The position numbers and the translations under genes are program-made. Positions 12,316-27,000 of a DNA stretch of 64,000 bases are shown piece by piece. The stretch is taken from the NCBI GenBank assembly GCA_947561585.1, contig CANNZV010001638.1, forward strand, positions 62,001 through 126,000, in the 5' to 3' direction. The stretch comes from Caprella mutica (Eukaryota > Arthropoda > Malacostraca > Amphipoda > Caprellidae). The notes beneath the pieces are model-generated. The model saw nothing but the letters and a program-made list of their open reading frames with translations, was not told where the DNA came from and did no database searches. Each line of letters opens with the position of its first letter. The first letter of the stretch is position 1.

Positions 12316-12640
12316 AATAATAGAAAGATTTAGGAGTAAAATTAATTCATAAATTTTAGTTTGCATAGATAATTTAAATTAATTTTATTACTTTTTCAAA
12401 ATGTCAGTAGAGATAAAATGAAAAGTCATATTTTCAATAAATAGAGTTAGAGATTAGCTACCTGAGAATATAAATTCTGTGATATATAAATAGCAATGTT
12501 CAATTGTTCAATAGTATAAAATAGCTACTATTACTAATTTGATCCGATAAATAGATTTGATCTAAATATAAATTTTAAAACTTTAAAATTAACTACCTAG
12601 TTAGCTATTTTACAGTGGAAGTTTAAGTGATTTGTTTCTC

Positions 12641-12904
12641 TTAAGGGCCGTACACACGCAAGGTTTTCTAAGTCTTAACACCAGACTTTTTGTTAAGCTC
12701 CTCCTACTTTTTTCACGAGAATATATGAAAAAACTATATAAATCGTATAATACTGATTGGTATCCATGATACCTACAGGTATCATGGATACCAACTGAAT
12801 AAATAATATTTTTTTCCTTATATTCTCGTGGAAAAAGTAGGAGGAGCTTAGCAAAAAGTCTGGTGGAAAGACTTAAAAAAGCCTGCGTGTGTACGGCCCT
12901 TTAA
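12641..12904. mobile_element. Foldback MITE, TIR AAGGGCCGTACACACGC
   Basis: Second full hairpin of this family: outer TTAAGGGCCGTACACACGCA and inverse, inner TAAGCTCCTCCTACTTTTT and inverse, core palindrome around GATACCTACAGGTATC, TA at both flanks. Confidence 0.8.
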
Positions 12905-13242
12905 GTTTTTACAATAATAGACTTATTTGATTAGGTACTCAAATGAAGTAAATTGAATAGGTACATTAAGAAATTATTTCCTTATATTTTCACTTATTTT
13001 TAAGTAAATATTTAGAATAACAATTGCTCTATGATACTATAATAAAGAATAATTTCCTATAGCTAATCTAAGAAAATAATTAGCCGTGAAATAAAAATAA
13101 ATTAACCCTAAAATGTAGGAAACTACGCAACCCTAACTCTGAAATTTAGGGAAAAACCCGCCATCAGCATAAAAATGTTGAAAATTTGCAAATGGCCACT
13201 AAGTTTTGAATAGTTAAAAGTTTCTATTCTTTTGACCATCCA

Positions 13243-16200
13243 TCAAGAGTTTGTTGCATCATGTTCAGAGGATTCACAGAAAGAGTTTTTATGAATTTTG
13301 GTAACAGGCGGTCTGAGCGACTTTGTGACTCTAGTGCTAGTAGAGTTCGAGTCTATCATGTCAAAGCCAGAGTTGCTGACAAAGTAGGTGGGGATGTGGC
13401 CGTTACCATTAGCCACTGGGGCGCCCTTGTTAGACCTGTTGAAGAGGATGGAGGAACTTCTTCTACTGTAGTCGTAGCTGTAGGCGGGGTGCAGTTGGTG
13501 GAAGGAAGAAGTGGAACCAACTGCGGAGGTGATTGCGGTGGGGAGGATTGCAGCTCTTTTTTCGGCTTGATTTGCGTCATACTTAGCCTGAAAGAGAAAA
13601 AGGTTTAAATAAGGACCAAGAAAGGCAGTTGAAGCCCAATGACACATAAATCAGACCCACTAGATGTTAAAGAAGTAAAGCTACTCAGAGAATGCAGTCA
13701 CTTACCAAGGAATGTGACGAAAAGAGTCACAAACACCGGTGACTGCACTTACGGATGGAAGAAGAAAATGAAGAGGTGATAGTAAATGAAGCCTACAAGT
13801 CTACCTAATACAAAAATCTAAGACGTCGTAGTTGAAGAGCATAACCCTAGCGGCATCCTCTATAACTGCAGGTCAGTACCTCTAGTGCCACAATGTAACC
13901 ATTAGTTAGTTCACTCACCTTATTGTACGCCAGCACACCAATAACGGCCAGCATCATGCCCATGAGGTTGGATGATGTGATGGGGTTGCCCATGATGAAG
14001 AGTGACACTAGGATGATGACGACCCTCTTGCTAGCGTTAGCCACTGCGTAGGTGAGGGGTGCAACCTCATTGATGATGGTGAAGGCGACAACATTCTGCA
14101 GCCAAGCGAGAGCTCCATCAAGAGCGAGAAGCAAGATGGTTGTTTCTGAGGACCTCCTGACAATCTGGAGGAAAAAGGTTAAATGAAAGTGGGAAGGAAA
14201 GGGAGGAATGGAGCAAAAGTGGTGGGGAATGTAAGTTATAAACACACTACATATTTAATCAATATTATAATAAGAGTAGCTTCTGCCTGAACGTCAGTCA
14301 CAGATAGAAGAGGTGGCTGTAGAAGAAAAGAATTATCAGCTATATGTAAGAAAAATATCCGAGGTTTGATAATTTAAATAGAATATTATTGTGAATTCGA
14401 TTACCTAGTTTTTGCTCTACTCAAACTATCCATTAAAAAAGAAATAGTGATACATTATAAATCTAAATTGGTCATCAAACAGAAATAAACTAATCCATTT
14501 AATTATTACTCACTTATTTTGATTAGGTAGTTCATAAATATTTATGATAATTAGCTATCAAAAAACATTCTGAATGAAGATAATTATTCCCGAGAATTAT
14601 CTGGGAATTCTATAATGGACTTAAAATAAGCTGCAACTTATATAAATTACACTGTCTTCATTTCTTAGTCATTCAATTAGAAAAATGTCTGTTCAAAAGT
14701 TAAATTAAAACACTTGGCCTGCAAATTCTGATAGAGAGAAAAAATTGTGCACATGTTTTCAATACCTAGCTATGAGAACACATGTGCAGTTGTGTGACAC
14801 ATGTGGGAAGAATGTTACAGGTAGAGTTATGAATGTAGCTATTTTAAATGATGTGTATTTTTTTATAGAAAATTAACTAGATGTTAGCCAAATCATTGAT
14901 TATAAAAACAAAAGAAATGAAACAATGAGAAAACAAATTTGGAAATCAAACTTGAAATTTGATATATACTAAACCCCCCCCCCCCCCCCAAAAAAAAAAA
15001 TTAGATGATTGCAAATATTCATTAAATGACGATAGCCAATTATAAGGAGGATGCAATATGCCAGTTACTCACAAGTTCTTTATCGTGAAACATGCCATAG
15101 CCATCGTACAAGAACCAAACGGGAAAGAACATGAAAAGGGCCAGTCTACCCAGCACAAACAGCAGACGTAGAGGATGGATGCCAGTGTCTACTAAAACCT
15201 GGCAAAGAAATTAAGAGAATTAAAATAGAAGGAGAAAACTACCAAACATGGCTAACTAAATGTAGCCACAGTTATGACTGCTAGGGTAAATTCGGATTAA
15301 TCAGATAGTTCCACATTTTTGATCATAAATAAAGAAGGATATAATATAACATTTTGTCTTGTTATTTTAATTGGAATCCATGATACCTTTTAGCTCGTAG
15401 CATGCATCATGGATGAGTTACAATTAAAATTATATGCTTTTACTTCAATGATTAAAAATGTAGAACTGCCCAACAACTCAAAACTTACTCTGCCTATCTA
15501 GTTTTAAAAAATAAGTCTGTGCAGTTAGCTAACATTCATAATATCAGCTCTAATGGATGTCAGTAAAGTATTCTTACTTTTTTTGAGAATATATTCTGGA
15601 GGGAAGAGGCACAGGTGGAGCTGAGAGCTGCGCCAAGACCTATGATGTCAAAGGAGAGTTCAGTGATAGTAGCTACTCCCACACCAACAATGATTGGGAG
15701 TAGGGAGAGGTAAATCTGCAGGATATTAAACATTAATGAACTACATAGTGATGGTAAATTGTGTGAAAGTCACTCATTTGGTAAGTAGACTGTTGAAGTT
15801 GGGCAGACTTTAATATATAGTAATATAATATTGGGAACTTTAAAATCCACAACATTTAGCCTATATAATTAATCTGTTGGTCTGAACTATTTTCCAGATT
15901 ATTGTTCTGGAATGTTTTAAAATATTTATACCTAGGCTTATAGGGCAATAAATCATTATCAATGCAAGTATCCATATATAATAATTAGCTACCTTAAGTG
16001 TTTGCTTCTGCGCAAATATTAATCTCGTTAAGACGACTGTGAAGAGAGGCATAGTAGCTTTCACTGAAAAGAAAGAAGGAGAGATGAAAATGCGTCTATA
16101 AAACTCCAAGCGGGTTGCCATTCTTGATGCTAGTGATTGTAAATGCATGAGAGAAAAATAAAATAGCTAGAACAAATAAATTAATAATAATAGTTTGGAA

Positions 16201-18300
16201 GAATAAGTTTATAATTCTATGTATGTAGGTAGCTAGATAGTGAAGACATTTGAAAATACATGCCTTAGAAGTTTTCATTTCTATAGCTACCTAATTAAAT
16301 TTATAAACAAGAATTCCACATTTCAAAATTTGGATAAAGTCGGCACTCGCCAGTCAGCTGGTGACCGTTGACTTTTGGAAGGGTCGGGTGAATTCCAGTC
16401 TGCAAAGTGTGTCAATTCTGTCTCAAAGATTTCATTTTGACATGGACACACTTTGCAGACTGGGGGGTGAATTAGCCATTAAAACATGAAAATAACAATT
16501 ACATTATGATTATAATATTAGTAGAAAAATCATCTTAGTACTCTACTGAGTCTACTCTCAGACAACTCTCGGTTGGGAGCCAAATTTTCAGCGAGGTTGG
16601 AAATTCTGAAATGGCACCACCAGACTGCAGAATATCATCTATGCCCTATGGAACATTTTTCCATAACTCTCTGTAACAAATAGTCAAATATGAGCCCAAT
16701 TTTAGAAATTGTAGATCTCTGCAGGAATTAATTCCTATGTTAGTAATGTTACCATTAGCATAATTTTAATTTAGCTGCAGGAGATTTTGAATTAATTCCC
16801 ATGTTACCATTAATTTAGCTGCAGGAGATTCTGAATCTGCTGCTGAGAGACTGAGAGTCAGAGAGTAACTCTTTCTCAAATTAAAATCTCTTCAACACAG
16901 GAGACATATTATGCAGTGTCAGAGTGGCTTGGAAATGGAGGGTACCCTACCTAATTCATTTTCTCTCAACATTGGCAAATTTCCTGCCACACATATAAAA
17001 ATGGAATTGGAAAAAATTACGGTAAATTTGTGCTTTAGGTCCCCAACGATTTTTGATATTTTGACACTAAATATAGGTTAAGGGAGCCATTTTAAGACAT
17101 TTTTCAAGAATACCATTTGTTGTGCAAATGCTTCGTTTTCAAGATATAATGCAATTAAATTTTTGGTAGGAATAACATTAAGTTTGTAGAAAATACAAGG
17201 CTTTCAGCCTTTTGGATTTATGTGACATGAAATCTTGGTGCCACTGCCATGAAACTGTTAATGCAGTTCTGTTCACTGTATCCGCTAATTGTAGTTTGTT
17301 GTGCTGCACACATCATGATGATGATGCAGTCTGTATTTGATTTTGGTGCACAAAATTCCACTGACTTTTAGAAAAAGCTGAAAAAATCCACGATAAATTT
17401 CCAGTAGCTAATTTGGCTGATCCACCAACATTATACCCATTTTTCCATTGAAAAATAATGGTAATATAGGAATAAATAGCTTTTTTGAGGGGAAATAATG
17501 AGGGGATTTGAGGGGAAAATATCGGCCGCACACCCCCCGATATACTTATTTGTGATGTTAGTGTACCTTTCCAGGACCAGACCCTTAACCTATCCTATCG
17601 GAAACTTAATTGCGCTATATCTCAAAAACGAAGCATTTGCACAACAAATGGTATTCTTGAAAAACGTCTTAAAATGGCTCCTTTTACCTATTAGCTGAAT
17701 ATCGAAAATCGGTGGGGGACAAAGCACAAATTTACGAGAATTACAGTTATACTGTGGTAACTGCCAACTGGTAAGTTGGAACTTGGTAACTAGAAAAAAG
17801 GAATTTGGTCAGAAATTTCTTCTCGTGAATCTTATAAATTTATAATGATGAGCAGATGACTATAAATTAATAAGAGAGTATATTTTAGTTTAATAATTAT
17901 GTCTTTTATAGTGTATTAGCTAAAGACTAAAAGCCAATTAGGTAATCATAAAATAATATTAAAATTAAAACTCACCAGTGTGCGCATATGAAACCGGAAC
18001 TTTCCATATGCTAACATGATTAAAAACAGAAGAAAGGAATTTACCAAAAGCTAAAGGCAGTACAATAGAGCGATAGTACTGCCAACTAATATCACTATTT
18101 TTAATTTGCATAAATTTTAAAAGAGGCACGCTAAACGATGCAATAGCGAGCAACTGACACATAGTCACAGTGATAGGGTAGGGGAAATCATTTAAAATTA
18201 TTTTGCCTACAACGTTATTTCCCGAACTTATCGTGTACCAGAGAATACATAAAAATAAAACTTTGGCTATAAAGCCCCAATTCTCATGTTTTGAACTCAT
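13243..18300 (-). CDS. SLC35E1: Nucleotide-sugar/triose-phosphate transporter family, SLC35E1-like
   Basis: Six phase-consistent exons: 18300-17976, 16063-15993, 15715-15578, 15198-15073, 14164-13919 and 13587-13243 (1251 nt, 416 aa; human SLC35E1 is about 410 aa). The protein shows the ten-helix drug/metabolite-transporter layout. Family blocks include LPLAFGKF, then [20 protein letters not shown] across the exon 1-2 junction, [29 protein letters not shown], and near the end [17 protein letters not shown] with [11 protein letters not shown]. The last exon encodes a polar cytosolic tail beginning [15 protein letters not shown]35E members are predicted Golgi/ER solute exchangers; the substrate of E1 is not settled, so transport specificity is not claimed. 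The first ATG at 18300 gives an N-terminus leading directly into helix 1. Confidence 0.93.
13675..13787. repeat. 3' part of the TTTAACGTC-family repeat
   Basis: Matches the last half of the 9996-10259 copy (GAATGCAGTCACTTACCAAG, then AACACCGGTGACTGCACTTA). It lies in the last intron of the SLC35E1-type gene, about 100 bp from the final exon. Confidence 0.6.
14973..15001. repeat. Poly-C followed by poly-A tract
   Basis: A run of C directly followed by a run of A, in an intron of the SLC35E1-type gene. The exact length may be unreliable in the assembly. Confidence 0.7.
15282..15489. mobile_element. Foldback MITE, GGTAAGTTATGAATTATCGG family (diverged)
   Basis: Starts CTAGGGTAAATTCGGATTAA. The arms AGTTCCACATTTTTGATCAT and inverse flank a core with GGAATCCATGATACC. 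It lies in an SLC35E1 intron. Confidence 0.6.
16580..16925. mobile_element. Degenerate CCAGTCTGCAG-family element
   Basis: Contains CCAGACTGCAGAATATC, ATTTTAGAAATTGTAGATCT and two ATTAATTCC..ATGTTA..ACCATTA modules, as in the clearer copies at 33973-34200 and 47451-47716. Its right terminus is eroded (TATTATGCAGTGTC). Confidence 0.5.
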
Positions 18301-21090
18301 TTTTAGCTAAATTAAGCTACGACCTACGTTTCTGAAGGATGCCATGTGGCAATTTGATTCCTAAAGTGCATTCCTTTCACAATCTTGCTATCGTGTCAGG
18401 AATCCGCCAAGAACGTGTCCGGTACTGATATATTTCAAAATAATTAGAGCGTGTTCACTCGCGGCGAAATTCAAAATAAAATTGAACAGCGGATGCTTAC
18501 TCGGTTATGATATCTTTAAAATGTTTTTTTCTGGTGAGCAATTAGTTCGACAGTATTATGCAACTTTTAAGGATTATTATGTACCGTAGAGCATTATTTC
18601 GAAATGGCAGCATTAAAATGAAGTATAGTAAAATGATAATCGAAATATCTTCTAATAATATATATTTATTCCTTCTTGTAATAATAATAACGTGGCGCCA
18701 TCTGTTGATCAAATCTAGAACTAATGCGACCAACTGCGTTAACAAACGTAGACGCACCGGATAATTTCATCAGTAATTGTTCAGCGGTTCAGGCGAAATA
18801 ATATAGCTAATTGATTATACGACTGAATTAACAATCAAGGATGATTAACCTAATATGAAATGATTATAGACGCTATTCAAAAATTGGCGTTGTAACTGAT
18901 ATGATGAACTTCACTTGTATCGATGCGAGAGTACAATTTTGTACAAAATATCTTAAAACGTTCAATGCAACCTCTTGATAAATCAAAAACGAGGTTTCGG
19001 TTGAAATTAGATAAGGTTCTTATGATTAAGAATAAATATGTCCGATAGAGTTATTCTTCAAAAGAAAATCTCTTGACATTTTACTGCAAAAAACTAAAAT
19101 TATATCTTATTTCATGTTATTAGATACCATGGAAAAAAATCCCAATGAAACATTTAGGAATAGTATATTTGTACAATTACGAAAGCAATGTGTTCAGGAT
19201 AAAAACTAGCGAATATTTAGCAATTTATCATCAAATGTATTAATTTTTTTCAACTTTAATGATGACAATTGATCCCATACTCATTTAGTGGAATTATTAA
19301 AATTCAGAATTTGAACTGCAGCGAGTAGGACGGGTTGGAAAATCCACGTCAAAAAAGTTTCTACAAATCAGGTAATTTTTTAAAATGTATTTTGAACACA
19401 ATTTACCAGCAGCTTTTTACATATATTAATAGCAAAAATTTCAGAATATTTTCAACTCTTGGTATTTAAAGGCCGAATTAGCGTTCAAAACCTATAATGA
19501 CTGATATGAAAACCTCTTATCAGGTGGAAGGAGAATAAATGAAAATCTATTAAAAACCTATATGAAAGTAACGCCAAGATCTTTTTATAGTAAAAGTTAA
19601 TTGCTGGCGTAATATATAATAAACGAGAGAAGAAATATTTAAGACTATTGTTAATAAAATGTGAGCGTAATTCTGTGCTGCCATCTAGTGGGAAAGTTTA
19701 GATTTTAGGAGGCAGATTAAGAAATATTAAATTTGAGTCGGAGGATATTAAAAAATAATTAGTTAGGACGACATCAACCAACACGAATTTAAAAAGGAGT
19801 AAATTTTGGTAGCTAGCCTAAATAATTTAATAATCTTCAATATAGTAAAATTGAATAAATACGATAATAAGAGTGTAATTGAATACACATGACATAATCT
19901 TGTTCCTTAGTTGGCAGCACAGTAAAATTTTTAATGTTAGCCGAATGATATATCTTTGAAGACTGTTTAATGGGTTCAATGAAACTCCCCTATTCGATGC
20001 CTTTGAATTCAAATACAGTGACCGATTTCGAGCATCTAATTTCTAAGAAGTAAAATAGTAAGAATGGTTTGGTTTAGGAACAGTCATTCCCATTTGGAGA
20101 AATCAAGAACCTTTACTCTCTTCAAAAATCATTGCAGTACCTATCAGTCAGGTCTACTTACATCAAATGAACTATAACACACTTTTATATCTACAAAATT
20201 GAATGTACATAGACAATGTGCAAATACTATCCTATTACAAGGATATTGCGGCATCAATGTCAATTTCAGGATTCACATAAGCACTATTCGACCGACCAAT
20301 TGCAGACACTATTTAACAAATAATAAAGTCAACAATATGAGATACATTTAGACAATTTAAATGATGTCTGATTATATTGACCTGGAAGAAAAGTGTAACG
20401 ATTATGAAAAAATGTTAACAATGTTCACTCACAAAAAAGTATTAGTATAACGGATCAAAGTGGTCGACGAACATGTGTATTCGTAGTAGCTAGTACGTGG
20501 ATTCATTTGAAGTTTGAAGAAAACAATGACTAATGCTTCTTTTTAGTTACCGATACAACATTTGCTTTAGAAAACATCCAAGTCTTGCAATAATCTTACT
20601 ACTTATACGGTAACCAGATTAATAGGACATAGTAGGAATAAATATACTAATATAAACTTTCGTAGCAAATGATGGAAATGACCAATAATTGAGACCGAGA
20701 ACTGATATTGCATTAATTTATAACCTAAAACAAATTAGAGTTAACAAAACAAAAGATTTCATATCCAAGGAAAAGTTACGGTGCTACTATAGTACCTTGT
20801 GGAACACGAAGAAAGAAGAAATACCTTTTTTCTATTCAGGGAAATCGGTCGATCAGAATATTATCTACATTAAAATAATAAAGAATTTAAAGATAGCTGT
20901 TTTCAGTGAAAGATGACACGTTATTTTACACTAAATAACCATTATATCAACATAACTATTATACATACCACTACTATTTACAGGTATAATTAAATTTAAA
21001 AGTCTTTATATTCACTTAGTAGCGACTTTCTGAAAGCGAAATATTTTTAATAGGTATTATTACAGACATAAAAATAGCTAAATTCATGTT
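18301..21090. other. AT-rich spacer between SLC35E1-like and RPRD2-like genes
   Basis: No exon with supporting similarity was found on either strand, and no tandem array or clear inverted-repeat element. The promoter of the SLC35E1-type gene should lie just above 18300, and the 3' UTR of the RPRD2-type gene just below 21091. No confident AATAAA signal or core promoter element could be assigned. Confidence 0.5.
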
Positions 21091-24000
21091 TTACCAGCGG
21101 CCCTGTGGACTCGCGCCAAATGAATTTCTGGTCCCACGGAAAGGGGTCCCTCTAAAAGGCGGATGGGGTCCTCGAGGTCTGAAACCATGAACTGGTGGAA
21201 TCATTCCACGACCACCAGGGGGCATACCACGCCCTCCTGGAGACATACCACGTCCACCAGGAGACATGCCCCGTCCACCAGGAGACATGCCCCGTCCACC
21301 AGGAGACATGCCATGCCCACCAGGTGACATGCCACGTCCACCAGGAGACATGCCACGTCCACCAGGAGACATGCCACGTCCACCAGGAGACATGCCACGT
21401 CCACTTGGGGACATACCTCGACCACCAGGACCCATACCCCGACCACCCGGAAACCGGCCCATTTCAGCAGGAGACATACTTTGTCCACCAGGGGACATGG
21501 GTGGGCGCATACCTCTATTGCCGGGTGGCCCCCTACCTCTTAAATTACTTTCCGCTGGCATTCTGAAGGAGCTTGTTTCAAACATGTGAGGTGATGAAAA
21601 ATCATCAACATTTTCCTTAGAGAAAAGATGTTGTCCTCTATTCGGTAGAGATTTGGGCATATCTATCGGAGGAGAACCTAGCAGACTACTACCGGCACTT
21701 GGATCTCTACCCGGCAAAGACATTGAGGAGCTATTGCTAGACTGCCTGTGAACAGGACTACCTAGTCTATCTATCACAGACAAAGAATTACCTTCAGACT
21801 CATTTCTGTAACCCCAATCATTCTCTCGCACTTTTCCATCGGCTTTAGAATCAACAGAAGTGGTCGCATCCGGTGCTTCTGATTTGCGTCTTTCTCCGCT
21901 GATTAGAATTTTGATGGCATTTGAGATGTTGCTGAAGTCACCAGCACCGAGTTTGATGTCAGAGAAGGACTCTTGTGTATTGGAATGAGAAGCAGTGTTA
22001 TAATCTTCACCCAAATCTGCATAGAGACTATCATGATCATTTGGGAACTCATTGTACTGAGGTTGGTAACTACTCGCAGTAACTAAATTGGAGTAGGACT
22101 CCTTTGAAGGAGGTGGAATGGCTGTATTAGTACCACCATTATTCCCAACTAGAGTTTGAATGGGAGCAGCATCTTTCACAGATTTGGAAGGATTAACATC
22201 AGATTCCATGGATAATGTTGAAGCAAATGAATCATCACTTTCTTCACCTAAATTCTCACTTAGCTTCCTTTTTTTGGTCGGGGTTCTTTCACTGGCACTA
22301 TCTGTGGCTCTTCTTTTGTTACCTTTCTTAGTGATGGAATGTTCCCCTTCATCGTCTGAACCAGAAATATCCATATCGGAGTCCGAATTATTTTTGGCTG
22401 TTTTGGCAGAGTTTCCTTTTTCAAGCGCTTTGTAGTTGTAGCACTTGAAGTCAGAATTAGTGACAATTTCTTTGATGTTTTTATCTGATGTTGCAGTGGT
22501 GTTATTTTGAGCAGATAGAGCTGCAATCTCATCATTTCCCGGAGGCTCCATCCAGTTAATGTTATCATTGCTGTAGTCCTGGTAATGGTCCGACCAGAAC
22601 ATTTGCCCTCCTCCTCCTGGACTGATTTGTGGAGGGGGAGGAGGGGGAGGACAGGAAGGTAAAGGAGGAGGAGCATAATCCCAATTTTTGGAGGGACTGA
22701 AAGAAAATGGCTGATTGTTCTCAGATCTGGGAAGAGGTGGTAAAGGAGGATTTGTAGAAACGGGAGGGCCAGGAGGGAGTGGAACAGGAGTCGTGAGGAA
22801 ACCAGAAGGAGGTATATTGGCTGGAAGTCCAGCAAGAGTGGCAGAAGGAGGGAGAGAGAGGGAGGAGGAGCTATAAGATGGGGCGGGACAAGGAGGAGGT
22901 GGAACGGGTAGAGGAATAAATGAAGGGAATGATTTAGATGGAGAGTCCATGGATGGGGCAGACTCTGATGTCACGGGACAACTCTTAGCCACCAGCTCCT
23001 TGCTAAAGGCGTCCAGAAGTTCCTTAGCTGACATTGGCTTGTAGTCCTGAAATGAAAATACGTTACTATAATAATAATAGTCCTGATATTAGTAGACCAC
23101 AGATGCTATGATCTGAAAAATAAGATAAGCTTCTCATAAGCTATTCTCTACAAGATAAGCTTCTCATAAGCTATAGTGTAGCAGGTAATCCCTTACCTTA
23201 GCGGACTGTTCATTGCGACTGGTGCACCTTTCAGTCTCCATCACCTCATTGTCCTTATAGTAACTGTCCCTTGAATCACGCCTCTCCATCTTACTATCTA
23301 CAGCTGAACTATCCCTGGAGTAAGAGCGGTGGTAATCACTCTTAGACTTGTGGTAATCCTCTTTCTTGTGGTAGTCATCTTTCTTATGGTAGTCATCTTT
23401 GCTCTTGTCCTTGGATTTCTCTTTTGATTTCTGGTACTCTTCTTTCAGTTTTTGGTACTCTTCTTTGAGCAAGTCCTTCGATTTTAGGTACTCAAGGGAA
23501 CTCAAAGGAGGAAGCGGGTAATCGCGTGAACTACCCGAGTAATCCCTGGACTTGGATTTGGTGTCCGAGTAGTCTTTGTGGTAATCACGACTGCTTGAAT
23601 AAGAGCTAGAGTAGTCCTTGTAATCCTTACTGGAAGAGCTATCGCTGGAATGATGATGGTAGTAATTCTTGTACTCCTTTTTGTACTCTTTGTAATCCTT
23701 CCTCTTTGAAGTGTGATCTTCAAGAATTGTAATATCGGCATCCCGTGACTTGCTGCGTGATTTTCTAATTGGTTTCTCCTCTTCACTTTTCATACCTTCT
23801 TCCAAGATTGCAGAGGTATTGGTTAGGGAGTCTTTAGAAGGCTCAACATTATCGTTTGTATCGATAGGCACAACAGTCGGGACATAATCATCTTCAGAAA
23901 CAGAGCTGGCGATTGTGTCATTCATTTTGGGCATAGCTGCAGAACCCATTGAAGCGAGAGATGCCAAACGAGAATCCAAGTCTGTGTTGTGTGACGGAAC

Positions 24001-27000
24001 GAATGAATCAAATGAACCTGAAAAATGAAGACAAATTCAATATAGCTATTAGCAGTGCACTTTCAAAGAGATACGTCAAATCTCATACACGCCTTTGATA
24101 GCATCCGTGTATTCTGTTTAGTTATGATGAAACTATTAGAAATTAATCATAGGAATAAAATAAATTAAGTAGCTAGAAAAAATAGTCTTGGAATGATTAA
24201 TAACTAAAATCAGAAGTTATATTTTTCAGCATATATTCTAGACAAACTATCCCCATTATATGAAACAAACGTCAAAACTAATTCATGAGTGATGGAGAAA
24301 CTCACTAGAGAAACTATTATTTAGGATAAGTTATGAATTATTGGGCAGTTCCACTTCATTGATCATATAAGAAAAAAATCAATAGAATAATTAGCTAGGT
24401 ATCTATAATTATAATCTAGCATAGAATTATTATTTAACTTTTATTTTAATTGGTATTCATGATACTTGCAGGTATAATGGATACAATTTTAAAAAGTCAA
24501 ATGGTAATTATTAAATAAGTATTTTTTTTTAAATAATGGTGACCCCTTTCATTCACCACCACGATATGGGCCTTACCATTGTTCTCCTCCTTATTGTTGT
24601 CTTCAGAAGGGGCGGGGGAACCTAGGAGGGGGGAAGGGATGGGGGAAGGTACCTCAGAGGGGGAGGGGGGTTCCTCAAGGGGGGGAGAGTCCGAAGAGGA
24701 GTAATTCTTGAGTTTTTCCGTCAGTTTGCTCTTGACACTCTTCAGTCTGGTGCCGAAACTTTTGTAAGCCTGAGATCAAATTTATAGATTTTAATAATAA
24801 TAAAAAAAATAATTAAGGAATTTCTAGTTTTTAATGGAAATTAGGGAAGTAGATAACTGATAAATTAAATTAATGAAATGATCACAAATTCTAATATCCA
24901 TAAGAAGGCATAAGACATGGAGATATTTACCATTTATTATCCTATTAAAATAGTGGCTAACAACTGCTCACAATAATTATTTAACTGTGATTAACAATGG
25001 AAGGAGAGTAAATATATTAATTATTTGAAGCAACTTTTTCAAAGTCTAGAAATTACGACAGCTAACTAAACTAGCAATTAGGCTAAGTTCCGAGTTATCA
25101 GACTGATCCACATTATCGATCATAGCTGTAAGAAAAAATATATTACAATTAAAATAACTAGCTAGTCAAATTTTATATTTTTTCCTTCCTATATGATCGG
25201 AAATGTGGAACCGTCCAATAGCTAACCGGGAGCATACCCCACACCTTTAAATTAAGAAACCACTGGAATTTATGCCTGACAGAGTTTTGATTGTAGCTAT
25301 CAGACTGTAAATACAATGATATATATTTGTTATCTAATTCTAATACTCTGCACAGCTAATTGTATATAACCAATACGGTTTCATTACCCGAAAAGTTATC
25401 TGAGCTAATACAACGGCTTGAAATCATACATCTTCAAATTTCTACGTTTTTCTAGTTTTGTATTATTGTTTGCTATAAAAATAATTGTTTTCTATGAAGG
25501 ATAAATGATCATTGTACGGACTCACGTTAGCGACCAATTTAGCCTCGCCCTTCTGACTCTCGTAGAATATCTCCCCCTGCTCCAGCAAAGATATCACCCT
25601 AGTCCTCTCATCTATCTGCTTCTGGAGAGTAGTGGAGTAACACTCCAATGATGTCATAGCCTCCTCAAACTCAGTTATCTTCTCCACACTGGGTGAACGT
25701 TCTGAACAAATGGAAGAATCTTTATTGAAGATAAGTATACAAACATTGTTCATTATAATAGGTATTTTTCTAACATGAAAGAATGATAAAAGAAATCAGG
25801 ATCTATATCCGAGTTTAGTAATTATTTCAAGCCCGAATTAAGTAGAAGAGACACGGCAAATTGAAAGCTGACGAGTGAATGCTGATAAAGATAAATTTCA
25901 AATCAAATTTCTATTGATGAAATCTCACTTTATACATCATAGGATAGGTAACACAAGAACAAAATAATAACTTGGGTACCTTTTTCTGCAATAGTATGTC
26001 AGGGATGGGAAAGAGCTAAACATTTAAATGATGAATAGGGTAAGTTCCGAATTACCGGTCAGTTCCACATCTTCGGTCATATAAGAAAAAACGATATTAT
26101 AATAATTATTATATTTTAATTTTAGTTGGTATCCATTGCAGGTATCATGGATACCAACTAAAATAAAAATAAAATAACTATTAAAATATCGTTTTTAAAT
26201 AAAAAGTAAATAATTATTAAAACATAGTTTTTTCTTATATGACCGAAGATGTGAAACTGACTGGTTTTTCGGAACTTACCCAAGCCAATTTAATTTGATA
26301 TCAAAATAGAGGATAAGAGATTCAAAAAATGTGAAGTTAAAAACTCACTTTTTACTAAATTTTCAAGTTTAAAAAATCAGTGATGAATTAATAAAAATGT
26401 ATTTTTATCATATATAACAAAAATTGCAAACACAATTTGCTTGTTTAAGCAGGATAAGTTCTGAGTTATGGGACGGTTCCACATTTTCGATCATATAAGA
26501 AAAATACATAGCTAGCTAATAATAAAATATAAAAATTATGATATACAATTTTTCCTTACATGATCGAAAAAGAGGAACAATTCAATAACTCTGAACTTAC
26601 CCTAGAGTTTAAAGACCCAGTGCAATTTTTTTTAAACTAGACTAAAATGCGAATATACATAATTCAGAAACATCAATAAGTGAAAATTAAACAGTTAAAT
26701 TCAAAAATCATCTTTAAATAAAATTATCACGCCATCTGGCGGTGAAATCATCAAAATCCTTTCATAATATTTGTCGCAAATGAGAGCCAACGCCATCTAG
26801 TGGTAATAGTGACAACTGATTATCAATCCATTTCTATAGCTACACCCTATTTTCTCAGCAGTAAAGGGCCGTTCACACGTAGGGATTTTTAAGTCTTTCC
26901 ACCAGACTTTTCGCTTAGCACCTCCTACTTTTTCCACGAGAATATAAGAGAAAACGATATAATTATTATTTATTTTAGTTGGTATCCATGATACCAACTA

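Noticed and set aside
21195..21589. Plus-strand open frames opposite the RPRD2-type last exon
   Set aside because: They are mirror translations of the GRGMSPG minisatellite; the minus-strand frame joins in phase to seven upstream exons.
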